Positions 10,736 to 19,980 of a DNA stretch of 64,000 nt are shown here, piece after piece; positions within the stretch are counted from its first letter, which is position 1; each line of letters opens with the position of its first letter. The DNA lies in NCBI GenBank assembly GCA_020833225.1, contig JAJHQS010000001.1, forward strand, positions 1 to 64,000, read 5' to 3'. The DNA is from Desulfurococcaceae archaeon. GTDB taxonomy: Archaea > Thermoproteota > Thermoprotei_A > Sulfolobales > Desulfurococcaceae. The notes under the pieces were generated by a model. The model was not told where the DNA came from, made no database searches, and worked only from the letters and a program-made list of their open reading frames with translations. The translations under genes were made by a program, and so were the position numbers.

Positions 10736-11710
10736 ATGAATATTCAATTACTACATGTATATGGATTTTACTTTAGTAATATAATTGGCAACGTAATCCT
10801 CGCGGATCCTCTCTTACCGCCTAAAAAATGCCCGCTCGACTGCATTTCATGTCCTCTTGGTGTAACTAAGAGATTTGAGCGAGAAGTAGAACAAAGAGTT
10901 GATGTTAATAGTATAATTAGCGAGCTTCAAGAAATTGTAGAAGTATTTAAACAGATTTTTTTAAACATAGATGCTATTTACATGTGGGGTTTCGGCGATC
11001 CATTGGTATTAAGCAATTTAGATAGCGTTGTGAAAGCCGTAAGTCAATTTGTTAACGATCGTGGATTAAAGACAAAAATACTTCTTCATGCAAGTAGTGT
11101 TAATATAGGAAGACTTGTAAAACACAGAGAAATCCTAGATTACGTAGATGATGTAATAGTACCTTATATGTGGTATGGTGAAGACAAAGTCTCTCTGGGG
11201 TGGAATTTAGAGCATAACTTTAACCTGTTCCTAGAAATGATGAAGAGCGTTAACATGTTAAATAAGAATAAGATTACGGTAGAATTACATGTCTTCAGAA
11301 TAGGGGATTTAATATATCCAGATCAACATCACTTAGCAGAAACCATAGCACACTTGAGAAACACGAAAATAGAAAACATAGTAATTAAACGTGTAGATAG
11401 GCCTTCGGAAGGTCATGTGCTAAAACCAGCACCTGAAGGCTATGTTAATAGAGTTAAAGAGGAATTGATAAATTCAGGCTTTAGAGTAAGTGTAGACGTG
11501 TTCACACCGATTAAGAGGAGAATAGCGTGGAGAAACACTATAACAGCACTTTATAATTACATTGTGAGGATACCTTTAAAATATAGTGAAATAAAAGAGA
11601 TGTATGGTGATCTAGGGGTGGAGGCTTTAAATAATTTAATCGCGAAGAACTTAGCTGTGAGAAGAGCGTGGAGTGGAAATATATATTTTAAAGGCCTAGT
11701 TGCTCGGTAA
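10736..11710 (+). CDS. Radical SAM domain protein
   Basis: CPLDCISC matches CxxxCxxC; radical-SAM barrel-like sequence (YMWGFGDPLVLSNLDSV). Confidence 0.8.
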   Translation: MNIQLLHVYGFYFSNIIGNVILADPLLPPKKCPLDCISCPLGVTKRFEREVEQRVDVNSIISELQEIVEVFKQIFLNIDAIYMWGFGDPLVLSNLDSVVKAVSQFVNDRGLKTKILLHASSVNIGRLVKHREILDYVDDVIVPYMWYGEDKVSLGWNLEHNFNLFLEMMKSVNMLNKNKITVELHVFRIGDLIYPDQHHLAETIAHLRNTKIENIVIKRVDRPSEGHVLKPAPEGYVNRVKEELINSGFRVSVDVFTPIKRRIAWRNTITALYNYIVRIPLKYSEIKEMYGDLGVEALNNLIAKNLAVRRAWSGNIYFKGLVAR

Positions 11711-11821
11711 AGAGCTCTTCTTAGATCTTTTAGTTCTTATATATTTTATTATACTAATAACGAGTGCTATAAGTGAGAGTAATAGAGGGTAAGTAAAAAG
11801 TAATATGAGCTCAATATTCAA
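11696..11821 (-). CDS. Possible 41-aa single-pass membrane microprotein (MNIELILLFTYPLLLSLIALVISIIKYIRTKRSKKSSLPSN)
   Basis: TTG start 15 nt after the gamma-glutamyltransferase stop; hydrophobic segment then Lys/Arg-rich tail; not in the ORF track. Confidence 0.35.
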   Translation of the reverse strand: MNIELILLFTYPLLLSLIALVISIIKYIRTKRSKKSSLPSN

Positions 11822-11836
11822 GGTTTTCGCACGCCT

Positions 11837-13348
11837 TTAAATAGCTAATGCTATTCCTTCACTCCTCGGATCATTTGTGAGCTCAACCTTACCTTCACGT
11901 AGTACTCCCACGTGTACATAGCCTGGTGCAGAGTAATAGTCTATGCTCTTAATTTTTACAATGCCATTACTTTGAGGAGGAGTAAGGGGTTTCTCAACTA
12001 CGACTTCTTGAGTATCATAGAATTCGGTGTAAATAAATCGAGGTGCTTCAATAGCTTTTGCTATTGGCATTTTATACACAAAGATGTTCTCATAAATTCT
12101 CAGGTGAAGTTGAGGTCTATAGTCTCCGCCAACACACCCGATTATATATTTTTCTTTATCATCACTAATAGCTAGTATTGAGAGCGTGTGCAATGGTACT
12201 TTTTTAGGTGCAGGGCTATTTGGCAACCCTTCTCTCCTAGCGAATCCTATTGCCCTATTTTGAACAGGAAAACCCTTGGCTATGAGCCCCGAGCCGAATG
12301 GATAGAAGAGACTTTGAATAAAGCCTAATATGGACTCATTATCTGAAACTATAAAGAAAGTAGTGTCAGAAGATGTGTGCTTGTGTGTAATATTCATCTG
12401 TGGTTTTTTTAACATAGTCTCTGCGGCTGAGTAGTTTACATATATTTGAGGATCTATACTCATGTAGTCTGGATCTCCAATGAATAAGTCTCTGAACATG
12501 TAAGAGTTCTTAGTAGGCTCAGACCACTTTATAATTCTAATAGGAGAGTCAAAGGGCTCCTTGTAGAGGCCTTGCTCATAAAGCGCACTAATTAACTGGA
12601 GTGTTGTTACTCCCTGAGTGCTGGGAGGTAGCTCATAGAGAACTTTACCATCTACTTCTAATTTTAAAGGCTTTAATTTAATGCTCTCATGTTCCATGAA
12701 ATCATCTAAACCTAAGTTCACTCCTTGTTCTTGTAATTCTTCTACGAGTTGTTCGGCGAGGTCTCCATAGTAGAACTCTTCATAACCTCGAGAAGCAATT
12801 AATCTAAGTGTACTAGCCATATCTCTGTTAACCACATACGATCCTGTCTTAACACCCTTAAAATACCGTGCCCACTTATATCCTTCTAAGTCTTTCTCAT
12901 ATGTAGAGCTTGCAAGGCCTAAAAACCATCCGGCGTAAAACCCTCTATAGGCAAGATCTATAGCGGGCTTTAAAAGCTCTTCAAGCGGAAGTGTGGCATA
13001 TTCTTCATATATAGTCCCCCACAAGTAAACTAGTCCTGGAATAGTTACAGTTAGTGGACCACGTAAAGGGTTGAGTTTTAAAAAGTCATTCACAGGAAAA
13101 CCGCTTGGAGATCTACCTGCTGACGCGTATGCCACTACTTCGTCTCCAATAAAACCCAGTAAAAATGCGTCACCACCAGGACCACCCATTTGTGGTTGTA
13201 TAACTGATAGTACAGCACTAATTGCTATTATAGCGTCAAATGCATTGCCACCTTTTTCTAGAACTTCAACTCCAATTTTAGTGGCTACCGGGTGATCGCT
13301 CGTAACACCTCTCCTTCCGATGGCGATTTTGATTGGCAAAATGTTCAC
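11837..13348 (-). CDS. Gamma-glutamyltransferase (Ntn hydrolase) family protein
   Basis: VTSDHPVATKIGVEVLEKGGNAFDAIIA N-terminus; HTSSDTTFFIVSD (catalytic Thr region); FGSGL motif. Confidence 0.93.
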   Translation of the reverse strand: MNILPIKIAIGRRGVTSDHPVATKIGVEVLEKGGNAFDAIIAISAVLSVIQPQMGGPGGDAFLLGFIGDEVVAYASAGRSPSGFPVNDFLKLNPLRGPLTVTIPGLVYLWGTIYEEYATLPLEELLKPAIDLAYRGFYAGWFLGLASSTYEKDLEGYKWARYFKGVKTGSYVVNRDMASTLRLIASRGYEEFYYGDLAEQLVEELQEQGVNLGLDDFMEHESIKLKPLKLEVDGKVLYELPPSTQGVTTLQLISALYEQGLYKEPFDSPIRIIKWSEPTKNSYMFRDLFIGDPDYMSIDPQIYVNYSAAETMLKKPQMNITHKHTSSDTTFFIVSDNESILGFIQSLFYPFGSGLIAKGFPVQNRAIGFARREGLPNSPAPKKVPLHTLSILAISDDKEKYIIGCVGGDYRPQLHLRIYENIFVYKMPIAKAIEAPRFIYTEFYDTQEVVVEKPLTPPQSNGIVKIKSIDYYSAPGYVHVGVLREGKVELTNDPRSEGIALAI

Positions 13349-13354
13349 CTGTTT

Positions 13355-14635
13355 TCACGTACAGATAGATTTACTAATTTCATCTGAGTAGTATACGACA
13401 CCTTCTCTCTTTAACTTGCAAATATCTTCAAGGGAGTAGCCAAGCTCTCTTAAAATTTCCACAGTGTGTTCTCCTAGGAGTGGTGGGTGAAGTCTGTTTA
13501 CGTATCTATTATTATTAATGTAAATAGGTGTGCTTAAATGTGAGATTTCACCTAGTTTGGGGTGTTTAATTTTAATTACAAGGTCACTTGTCTTAATATA
13601 TGGGTCTTCGAACACCTCATTAATATCATAAACTGGTGCAGAGGGAACACCGCTCTCCTCTAAGAGCTTAATCCAGTAGTCTCTACTATTTGTAGCAAAA
13701 ATATTCTGCAGTATTTTTACTAACTCGTCTCTATTTACAACTCGGTCAGCGTTAGTTCTAAATCTAGGATCCTCAGCTAGGTCTTCTCTACCTAGTGCTT
13801 TACACATCGCTTGCCAGAGTTTATCATTAGCAGCAGCGATAATAAACCATTTTCCCTCACTATCCTGAAAAGCCTGGTATGGAGCTATTGAGGGGTGTGC
13901 GTGACCCATTCTTTTAACTATCACGCCTGTGAGAAGATACATTATTGGGACATAGCACATTGAGAACACAGCTGTATCAAACATAGGGACTTCTATTTTA
14001 ACCGGCTTAATATTAGCGTGAAGTGTTGCTAATACATAGATAACAGCCATCATACCTGTTATTACGTCGAAGAGCGCAAAACTAACTCTAACGGGAGGCC
14101 TATTCTCCTCGCCTGTGGTCGCCATTAAACCCGACATAGCTTGTATTATAATGTCATATGCTGCCTTATACTCGTAAATGCTATTACGCCTAAACCCCTT
14201 AATACTAACATATATGACCTCTGGATTAACTTTCACAATGTTTTCGTAGTCGACACCAAGTTTTTCAGGAACGCCGGGTCTAAAATTCTCTACCACAATG
14301 TGAGATCTCTTGGCGATCTCGTAGGCTATTTTTCGCCCCCTCTCATCTTTTAAATTCACAGCTATGCTCTTTTTACCTCTGTTAATAGCCATGTAGTAAG
14401 CACTCTCACCATTTATGAAAGGAGCCCATGTCCTGGTTTCATCGCCTTGAAGAGGTTCAAGTTTTATTATTTCAGCACCTAGGTCAGCTAAGACCATTGT
14501 TGCAAAAGGCCCTGCTAATGCATGGCTAAGATCCAGGACTCTTATATCACGTAGTAACATCATATATCCCCAAACATGTAATTTTTCACAGTTATTTTTA
14601 AATAGAATCAATAAATATGTATGTTGTAATACCAC
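13355..14635 (-). CDS. CaiB/BaiF family (family III) CoA-transferase; likely start ATG within first 27 codons (MMLLRDIRVLDLSHALAGP)
   Basis: RVLDLSHALAGPFATMVLADLGAEIIKLEP and VVENFRPGVPEKLGVDYE signatures. Confidence 0.95.
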   Translation of the reverse strand: MVLQHTYLLILFKNNCEKLHVWGYMMLLRDIRVLDLSHALAGPFATMVLADLGAEIIKLEPLQGDETRTWAPFINGESAYYMAINRGKKSIAVNLKDERGRKIAYEIAKRSHIVVENFRPGVPEKLGVDYENIVKVNPEVIYVSIKGFRRNSIYEYKAAYDIIIQAMSGLMATTGEENRPPVRVSFALFDVITGMMAVIYVLATLHANIKPVKIEVPMFDTAVFSMCYVPIMYLLTGVIVKRMGHAHPSIAPYQAFQDSEGKWFIIAAANDKLWQAMCKALGREDLAEDPRFRTNADRVVNRDELVKILQNIFATNSRDYWIKLLEESGVPSAPVYDINEVFEDPYIKTSDLVIKIKHPKLGEISHLSTPIYINNNRYVNRLHPPLLGEHTVEILRELGYSLEDICKLKREGVVYYSDEISKSICT

Positions 14636-14744
14636 GCTAAAAATCCTAATAGTAGAGTACTATAGTTTACAAAGATCACGGTATTACAGCAATATCACTA
14701 TCTCCGCCCTTTAAAAGACTACTCCACAGCGATTTTATAGTGGC

Positions 14745-15638
14745 GTGAAGGTGGGTAGAGTGTCGATTTCTAGTATTAGAGAAGGGTTAGGAGGAATTTT
14801 CTCGACATTTAGAATAAAAGACCCTGTTAAACGTGGGATAGTTGAATCTACCACGCTAATAGAGAAGATGTTAAGGACTCTTGAATCATCTAGAAGGAGC
14901 TTAGAAACACTGGCTGAAGAGTATAAAAAACGAGTAAAAACACCAGGACAAGAGAGTGAAATAGCTAGAATTATTGATGAAGAGGTAAAAAACATATATG
15001 CATATCTCTCTCTAATAACAAAAACAATACATGATTTGACAAGGGTTAAGTACAGATTAGAGACATTATTCTATATTGAAGAGCCTCTGAAAGTTATCCC
15101 AGAAATACTCACTGAATTAAAGAACATTGAGCCCGAGTTAGAAAAGATAAATCCACAACTCTTAACACACATTAGAGCATTAGAGCAGAGAGTAGCAAGC
15201 ATCTTAGCCGTAACATCTCCTGTCAATAATATTGGGGTAACATTACAGTTGCCACCTAGTAGAGAGAGTGAAACTTCACAACAGACAGTACCCACTAAAT
15301 TACAGAGTACTAATAATATAGTTTCAAGTAGTAAAATTGCTGAGAAAGAAAGCAGAGTGGAAAGGGGTATTATAAAACCTCTTGAAGCTCAAAACACACC
15401 CATTGATATAAGGCAACAAGTATTAGAACCTACACAAAAACATGTAGAAGTAGAGGCATCACTTATTGAAATACCTCTACATGTCCTTGAACAATGGGTT
15501 TTAAACGAGTTGAAAATAACTGCAGGCATACTAGATCTAGGTGTTTTTGAGAAGAAGTATGGAGTATCTAGAAAAAGAGTGTTAGAAGCACTCGCTTCTT
15601 TAGAGGCAAAGGGATTAGTAAAGATCAGACGTAGATAA
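14745..15638 (+). CDS. cdvB: ESCRT-III-like cell division protein CdvB
   Basis: Snf7-like helical domain; C-terminal winged-helix segment (ITAGILDLGVFEKKYGVSRKRVLEALASLEAKGLVKI); directly followed by CdvC. Confidence 0.88.
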   Translation: MKVGRVSISSIREGLGGIFSTFRIKDPVKRGIVESTTLIEKMLRTLESSRRSLETLAEEYKKRVKTPGQESEIARIIDEEVKNIYAYLSLITKTIHDLTRVKYRLETLFYIEEPLKVIPEILTELKNIEPELEKINPQLLTHIRALEQRVASILAVTSPVNNIGVTLQLPPSRESETSQQTVPTKLQSTNNIVSSSKIAEKESRVERGIIKPLEAQNTPIDIRQQVLEPTQKHVEVEASLIEIPLHVLEQWVLNELKITAGILDLGVFEKKYGVSRKRVLEALASLEAKGLVKIRRR

Positions 15639-15681
15639 AGCGATCTTCAAAAACAACATACTACAAGAAGGGATAGTAGAC

Positions 15682-16830
15682 ATGAGCATGCAGTATCTTG
15701 CAGATAAGGGTATGGAATATGCTCAGAGAGCTATAACGGCTGATCGTGGGGGAGATTACGAGAACGCTATTAAATACTATAAAATAGCGATAGAATTCTT
15801 CACAAAATACCTAACACTTTATCCTGACTCTCCTCTATCAGATCTCTATAGGGAACTCATTTCTAAGTATAAAAGCAGGGTTAAGATACTTGAAAATAAA
15901 ATGGAAAGTTCAAATAGGATACAGGATTCTCAAATACAAGAGCCTGAAAACGCTTTCGAAGTGCTTTATCCGGGTAAAAGACCCTCTAGGAAATTTTCAG
16001 ACCTCGTGGACCTCGAGGAGGTTAAGAGAGCACTTAAGAGGGCCATTATATATCCCGTTATAAATCCAAGCCTATATCCTTTAGGGTGGCCGAGGGCTGT
16101 TCTACTATTTGGACCTCCTGGATGCGGTAAAACAGAACTCGCCATCGCGCTGTCTAATGAAATTAATGCTACGTTAATTCACGTAACACCTGCTACGGTT
16201 ATGAGTAAGTGGCTTGGGGACGCTGAGAAAAACGTAAAAAAACTCTTCGAGACGGCTAGAAAGTTGTCTTCGACGGGAACGCCAGTTATAATATTTATTG
16301 ACGAGGTAGATGGACTCTTCCAGCAATATTCTGCGGAAGTAGGTGGTGAGAAGAGAGCCAGGAACCAGTTTTTAATAGAAATGGATGGATTAAGTGGTAA
16401 GGAATATAGTAATGTACATGTATTTGTTATAGGTGCTACAAATAAGCCTTGGGCTCTTGACATAGGATTTATTAGAAGGTTTGAAAGGAGAATTTTTGTT
16501 CCAGCACCAAGTAAAGAAGTTAGAAAAATGCTATTTGAACACTATATATCTAAACTCGCTAAAACATATAAAATCGGAAACCTCAACTACGATCTCCTCG
16601 CAGACCTCACGGAGAACTATAGTTCAGCAGACATAGTAGCTATAGTTAAAGAAGTTCAAAGTAATATAGTAGAGGAAATCAGCGAGAAGAAAATAAACCC
16701 CCAAGAAAGAGTAATATCGACAGAAGACTTCGTAAATGTAATTAAAAAACATAAACCCAGCATAGACTCTTCCCTATTAGAAGCATATAAAGAGTGGAGC
16801 AAACAATACGGAACACTAGACGTGTTTTAA
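15682..16830 (+). CDS. cdvC: Vps4-like AAA ATPase CdvC with N-terminal MIT domain
   Basis: MIT-like N-terminus, Walker A GPPGCGKTE, IIFIDEVDGLF, AAA second region of homology. Confidence 0.95.
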   Translation: MSMQYLADKGMEYAQRAITADRGGDYENAIKYYKIAIEFFTKYLTLYPDSPLSDLYRELISKYKSRVKILENKMESSNRIQDSQIQEPENAFEVLYPGKRPSRKFSDLVDLEEVKRALKRAIIYPVINPSLYPLGWPRAVLLFGPPGCGKTELAIALSNEINATLIHVTPATVMSKWLGDAEKNVKKLFETARKLSSTGTPVIIFIDEVDGLFQQYSAEVGGEKRARNQFLIEMDGLSGKEYSNVHVFVIGATNKPWALDIGFIRRFERRIFVPAPSKEVRKMLFEHYISKLAKTYKIGNLNYDLLADLTENYSSADIVAIVKEVQSNIVEEISEKKINPQERVISTEDFVNVIKKHKPSIDSSLLEAYKEWSKQYGTLDVF

Positions 16831-16886
16831 CAGCAAATCTACCTTATTATTTGTCGTTAAAAATTTCTTTCGCGACTCACAAGAAA

Positions 16887-16897
16887 AATTTATAATA
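16887..16897 (+). promoter_or_regulatory. Archaeal TATA-like element upstream of candidate C/D-box sRNA
   Basis: AATTTATAATA about 25-30 nt before the RNA start. Confidence 0.4.
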
Positions 16898-16919
16898 CTA
16901 AGAGACAATCTCTTAGCTA

Positions 16920-16982
16920 ATGAATGATGAGAGTCGTGCCTAGAGACATATCATGATCTAAGACCCTGGGGTAGCTGAGAAT
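16920..16982 (+). ncRNA. Candidate C/D-box methylation-guide sRNA
   Basis: Perfect C box ATGATGA (16924-16930), D' TAGA-like, C' ATGATCT-like, D box CTGA (16975-16978); about 55 nt C-to-D span; TATA-like element upstream; guide CCCTGGGGTAG next to D. Confidence 0.6.
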
Positions 16983-17165
16983 TATTTTACATGTAGAGAT
17001 GTAATTGCATTCAAGCTTCTTCTAGTGGATAAAGTAGCTCAAATTAATAGTGTCTTTATGTAACACCACGACGAGTTTCCATGAACAGTGCATGATGAAA
17101 TATAGTTGTTACTTAAAATAAGACAAAAAGGTAATACCTGCACACAACTCTACAAGTTAGTGTGG

Positions 17166-17180
17166 AAAAAGTATATAAAT
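17166..17180 (+). promoter_or_regulatory. TATA box/BRE for cren7
   Basis: AAAAAGTATATAAAT located about 35-45 nt upstream of the likely ATG at 17213. Confidence 0.6.
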
Positions 17181-17212
17181 CCTATAATGTGTATTTAGTA
17201 TTGGTGAGAAAT

Positions 17213-17398
17213 ATGCCCTGTACTGAGAAAGTTAAGGTAAAAACACCATCTGGTAAAGAGCTAGAGCTAATTCCAGTTAAAGTTTGGCAACTAGCCCCTG
17301 CTGGCAGAAAAGGTGTCAAGATAGGGTTATTCCAAGATCCAGAAACAGGCAGATTCTTCAGAGTCAAAGTACCTGACGAATACCCAGTATGTGGATAA
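17213..17398 (+). CDS. cren7: Chromatin protein Cren7 (ORF-track start at 17162 lies in the promoter; likely ATG at 17213)
   Basis: [53 protein letters not shown] matches Cren7 as recalled. Confidence 0.95.
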   Translation: MPCTEKVKVKTPSGKELELIPVKVWQLAPAGRKGVKIGLFQDPETGRFFRVKVPDEYPVCG

Positions 17399-17690
17399 CA
17401 ACTCCAAAAGTTTCTTTCTAAATACTTTTTTAATTTTAATACTCTCACCTTTTTATCTTAACTAAGATAAATAAAGATCATACAAGTATTCGTACATGAA
17501 CTCATTGAGCATGATCCTATATTTTTAAAGTTTCATTAATTGATTAAAAATTATACCAGCAGAACATTTTCAACAAATACTTTAAAAACTATCTTGTTTC
17601 ATATACTACAGTACATTAGTATATGCTTTAAACCTGTAAACTATAGGTTAAATAACTGTTAACCTTAGTAAATCTTTGAGGTGATGTCAT

Positions 17691-18932
17691 ATGAGTGTTT
17701 GGACCATCCCTAAGTTACCTACTATAAGAGATCTTAACTTAAGAGAGAGAAAAGTATTTATGCGAATTGATATAAACGTACCTATAGAACCAGAGGAGGG
17801 AAAGATTCTTGACGATAGAAGAATTAGAGTACACGCGCAATACATTAGAAAAATAGTAGAAGAGTATAATCCAGCGCTTGTACTTGGATCCCATCAGAGT
17901 AGACCGGGCCAAGCGGATTTTACTACCTTAGAAAAACACGCAGAGCTTCTCATTAAATACTCTGGTCTTAATATAGAATTTGTACATGACGTGATAGGGC
18001 CAACTGCCCTTGAGAAAATAAGATCTCTAAAACCCGGCGAAATACTACTTCTAGATAACTTAAGATTAGTCTCAGAAGAGATATTAGAAGCGTCGCCAGA
18101 GCGACAGGCGTTAACCATTTTCGCTAGGAGGATAGCGTCGGTGGTAGAGTTTTACGTTAATGATGCTTTTGCAACTGCACATAGAAGTCAGCCAAGTATT
18201 GTTGGTTTACCCCTACTACTTCCCAGCGCTATTGGACCTGTCTTCGAGAAGGAGATAAATGCATTGAGTAGAGTTCTCTCGGAGAACGAGCCTCCGAGGA
18301 TATATGTTCTAGGGGGGAAGAAGGTTATAGAGCTTTTAAGGGTTATTGAGACTTTAGTGAGGAATAAAGCTGTTGATAGAATATTAACAGGTGGCTTACT
18401 AGCTCAACTTTTCCTCTTAGCTAAAGGTGTTGATATAGGTAGAGAAAATATAAAAGTGCTTGAAGAAAACGGAATATTACCTTACGTTTCAAGAGCCAGA
18501 TACTTGCTTATGCGGGGAGCCCCTATTGAAACTCCCATAGACTTTATAGTTAAAAGTGAGAGGGGTGTCGAAAACAAATATATAGGTAACATAGATGGAG
18601 TGATCATGGATATAGGTATACAGACAGCTAAAATATATGAAGAGCTAGTGAGAGAGTCAAAAGTAATAGTTCTTAGGGGACCATTAGGTGTCATAGAAGA
18701 AGAGGAGTTCAGACAGGGAACATTACGTATATTAGAAGCATCTTATCAATCTAAGGGCTTTGTACTCGTTGCTGGAGGACATCTGGCTTCAATGCTTACT
18801 AGTGATTGGGAAAGTTCAAATAAAGTTCACGTATCACTAGGAGGTAATGCTACATTACTCTTTATGAGTGGAGAAGAGTTGCCAGCTATTAAAGCAATGG
18901 AGTTATCGGCAAAGATGTTTCTTGGGTGGTAA
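17691..18932 (+). CDS. pgk: Phosphoglycerate kinase
   Basis: RKVFMRIDINVPIE..., GSHQSRPG, LLDNLRL, VNDAFATAHRSQPSIVG motifs. Confidence 0.96.
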   Translation: MSVWTIPKLPTIRDLNLRERKVFMRIDINVPIEPEEGKILDDRRIRVHAQYIRKIVEEYNPALVLGSHQSRPGQADFTTLEKHAELLIKYSGLNIEFVHDVIGPTALEKIRSLKPGEILLLDNLRLVSEEILEASPERQALTIFARRIASVVEFYVNDAFATAHRSQPSIVGLPLLLPSAIGPVFEKEINALSRVLSENEPPRIYVLGGKKVIELLRVIETLVRNKAVDRILTGGLLAQLFLLAKGVDIGRENIKVLEENGILPYVSRARYLLMRGAPIETPIDFIVKSERGVENKYIGNIDGVIMDIGIQTAKIYEELVRESKVIVLRGPLGVIEEEEFRQGTLRILEASYQSKGFVLVAGGHLASMLTSDWESSNKVHVSLGGNATLLFMSGEELPAIKAMELSAKMFLGW

Positions 18933-19975
18933 AGATACCGGTAAAAGTAGCTGTCAATGGCTATGGGACCATCGGCAAGCGTATTGCTACAAGTATATTG
19001 AGAAACGACGACTTCAAGCTTGTAGGGGTAGCAAAGTACACACCTGATTATAGAGCTTTAATAGCGGCTAGACAGGGGATAAAAATATATGTTCCCAGGG
19101 AGAAAGTAGAGGCATTTAAAGCTATAGGTATAGAGCCAGAGGGCTATATAGACTATTTACTAGAAGAGGCAGAACTCATATATGATGCTTCACCAGCTGG
19201 ACAAGGTGTTAAAAATAAAAAACTTTATGATAAGTTAAAGAAGCCGGTAGTGTTTCAAGGTGGAGAAGATCCTAGTATAGTAGAGGTGAGCTATAGTACT
19301 CTTTGTAACTACAGTAGCGTTCAGGGCAAAAGATATGTACGTGTTGTTAGTTGTAATACTACAGGACTACTTAGAATAATTTGTTCTCTAGGAGTAGAGA
19401 ATGTTAAGAGAGTTTTTGCAACAATTATCCGTAGAGCTAGTGACCCAGGTGAAGACCTTAAAGGACCCATTAACTCAATAAAACTAGATCTCGAGCAGAT
19501 TCCAAGTCATCATGCACTAGACGCAAAAACCGTGGTAAGGGACCTTAATATAGAAACTGTAGCAGTAGCAGTGCCATCTACATTAATGCATGTACATGTT
19601 CTCGAAGTATTCTTAAAAGACAAGTGCATTGATGTTGCTACACTTGAAAAATCAAGTCAAGGACGTGTTGTTGCCATACACTCAAAGCTTGCAGACACGA
19701 CGGGTAAGCTGATTGAAATTGCACGTGATCTTGGAAGATTTAGGAACGACCTCTACGAGAACATAGTGTTTACTAATACTTTTACATGTCGTAATAACGT
19801 GTTAACTTTAATTCAAGCAGTACATCAAGAAGCAATTGTGATACCAGAAAACATTGACGTGGCATATGGTATCATGAACCTTGAAACAGATGTCTATAGA
19901 GTTATTAGTAAAGTAAATAGTCTTTTTAGTATAGGAATAATTAAACAAATATTTTCTGGTGAAGGCTCTATATAA
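18926..19975 (+). CDS. gap: Archaeal-type glyceraldehyde-3-phosphate dehydrogenase
   Basis: VNGYGTIGKRIA Rossmann motif; VSCNTTGL catalytic Cys; overlaps pgk. Confidence 0.96.
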   Translation: MVKIPVKVAVNGYGTIGKRIATSILRNDDFKLVGVAKYTPDYRALIAARQGIKIYVPREKVEAFKAIGIEPEGYIDYLLEEAELIYDASPAGQGVKNKKLYDKLKKPVVFQGGEDPSIVEVSYSTLCNYSSVQGKRYVRVVSCNTTGLLRIICSLGVENVKRVFATIIRRASDPGEDLKGPINSIKLDLEQIPSHHALDAKTVVRDLNIETVAVAVPSTLMHVHVLEVFLKDKCIDVATLEKSSQGRVVAIHSKLADTTGKLIEIARDLGRFRNDLYENIVFTNTFTCRNNVLTLIQAVHQEAIVIPENIDVAYGIMNLETDVYRVISKVNSLFSIGIIKQIFSGEGSI

Positions 19976-19980
19976 ACTAG

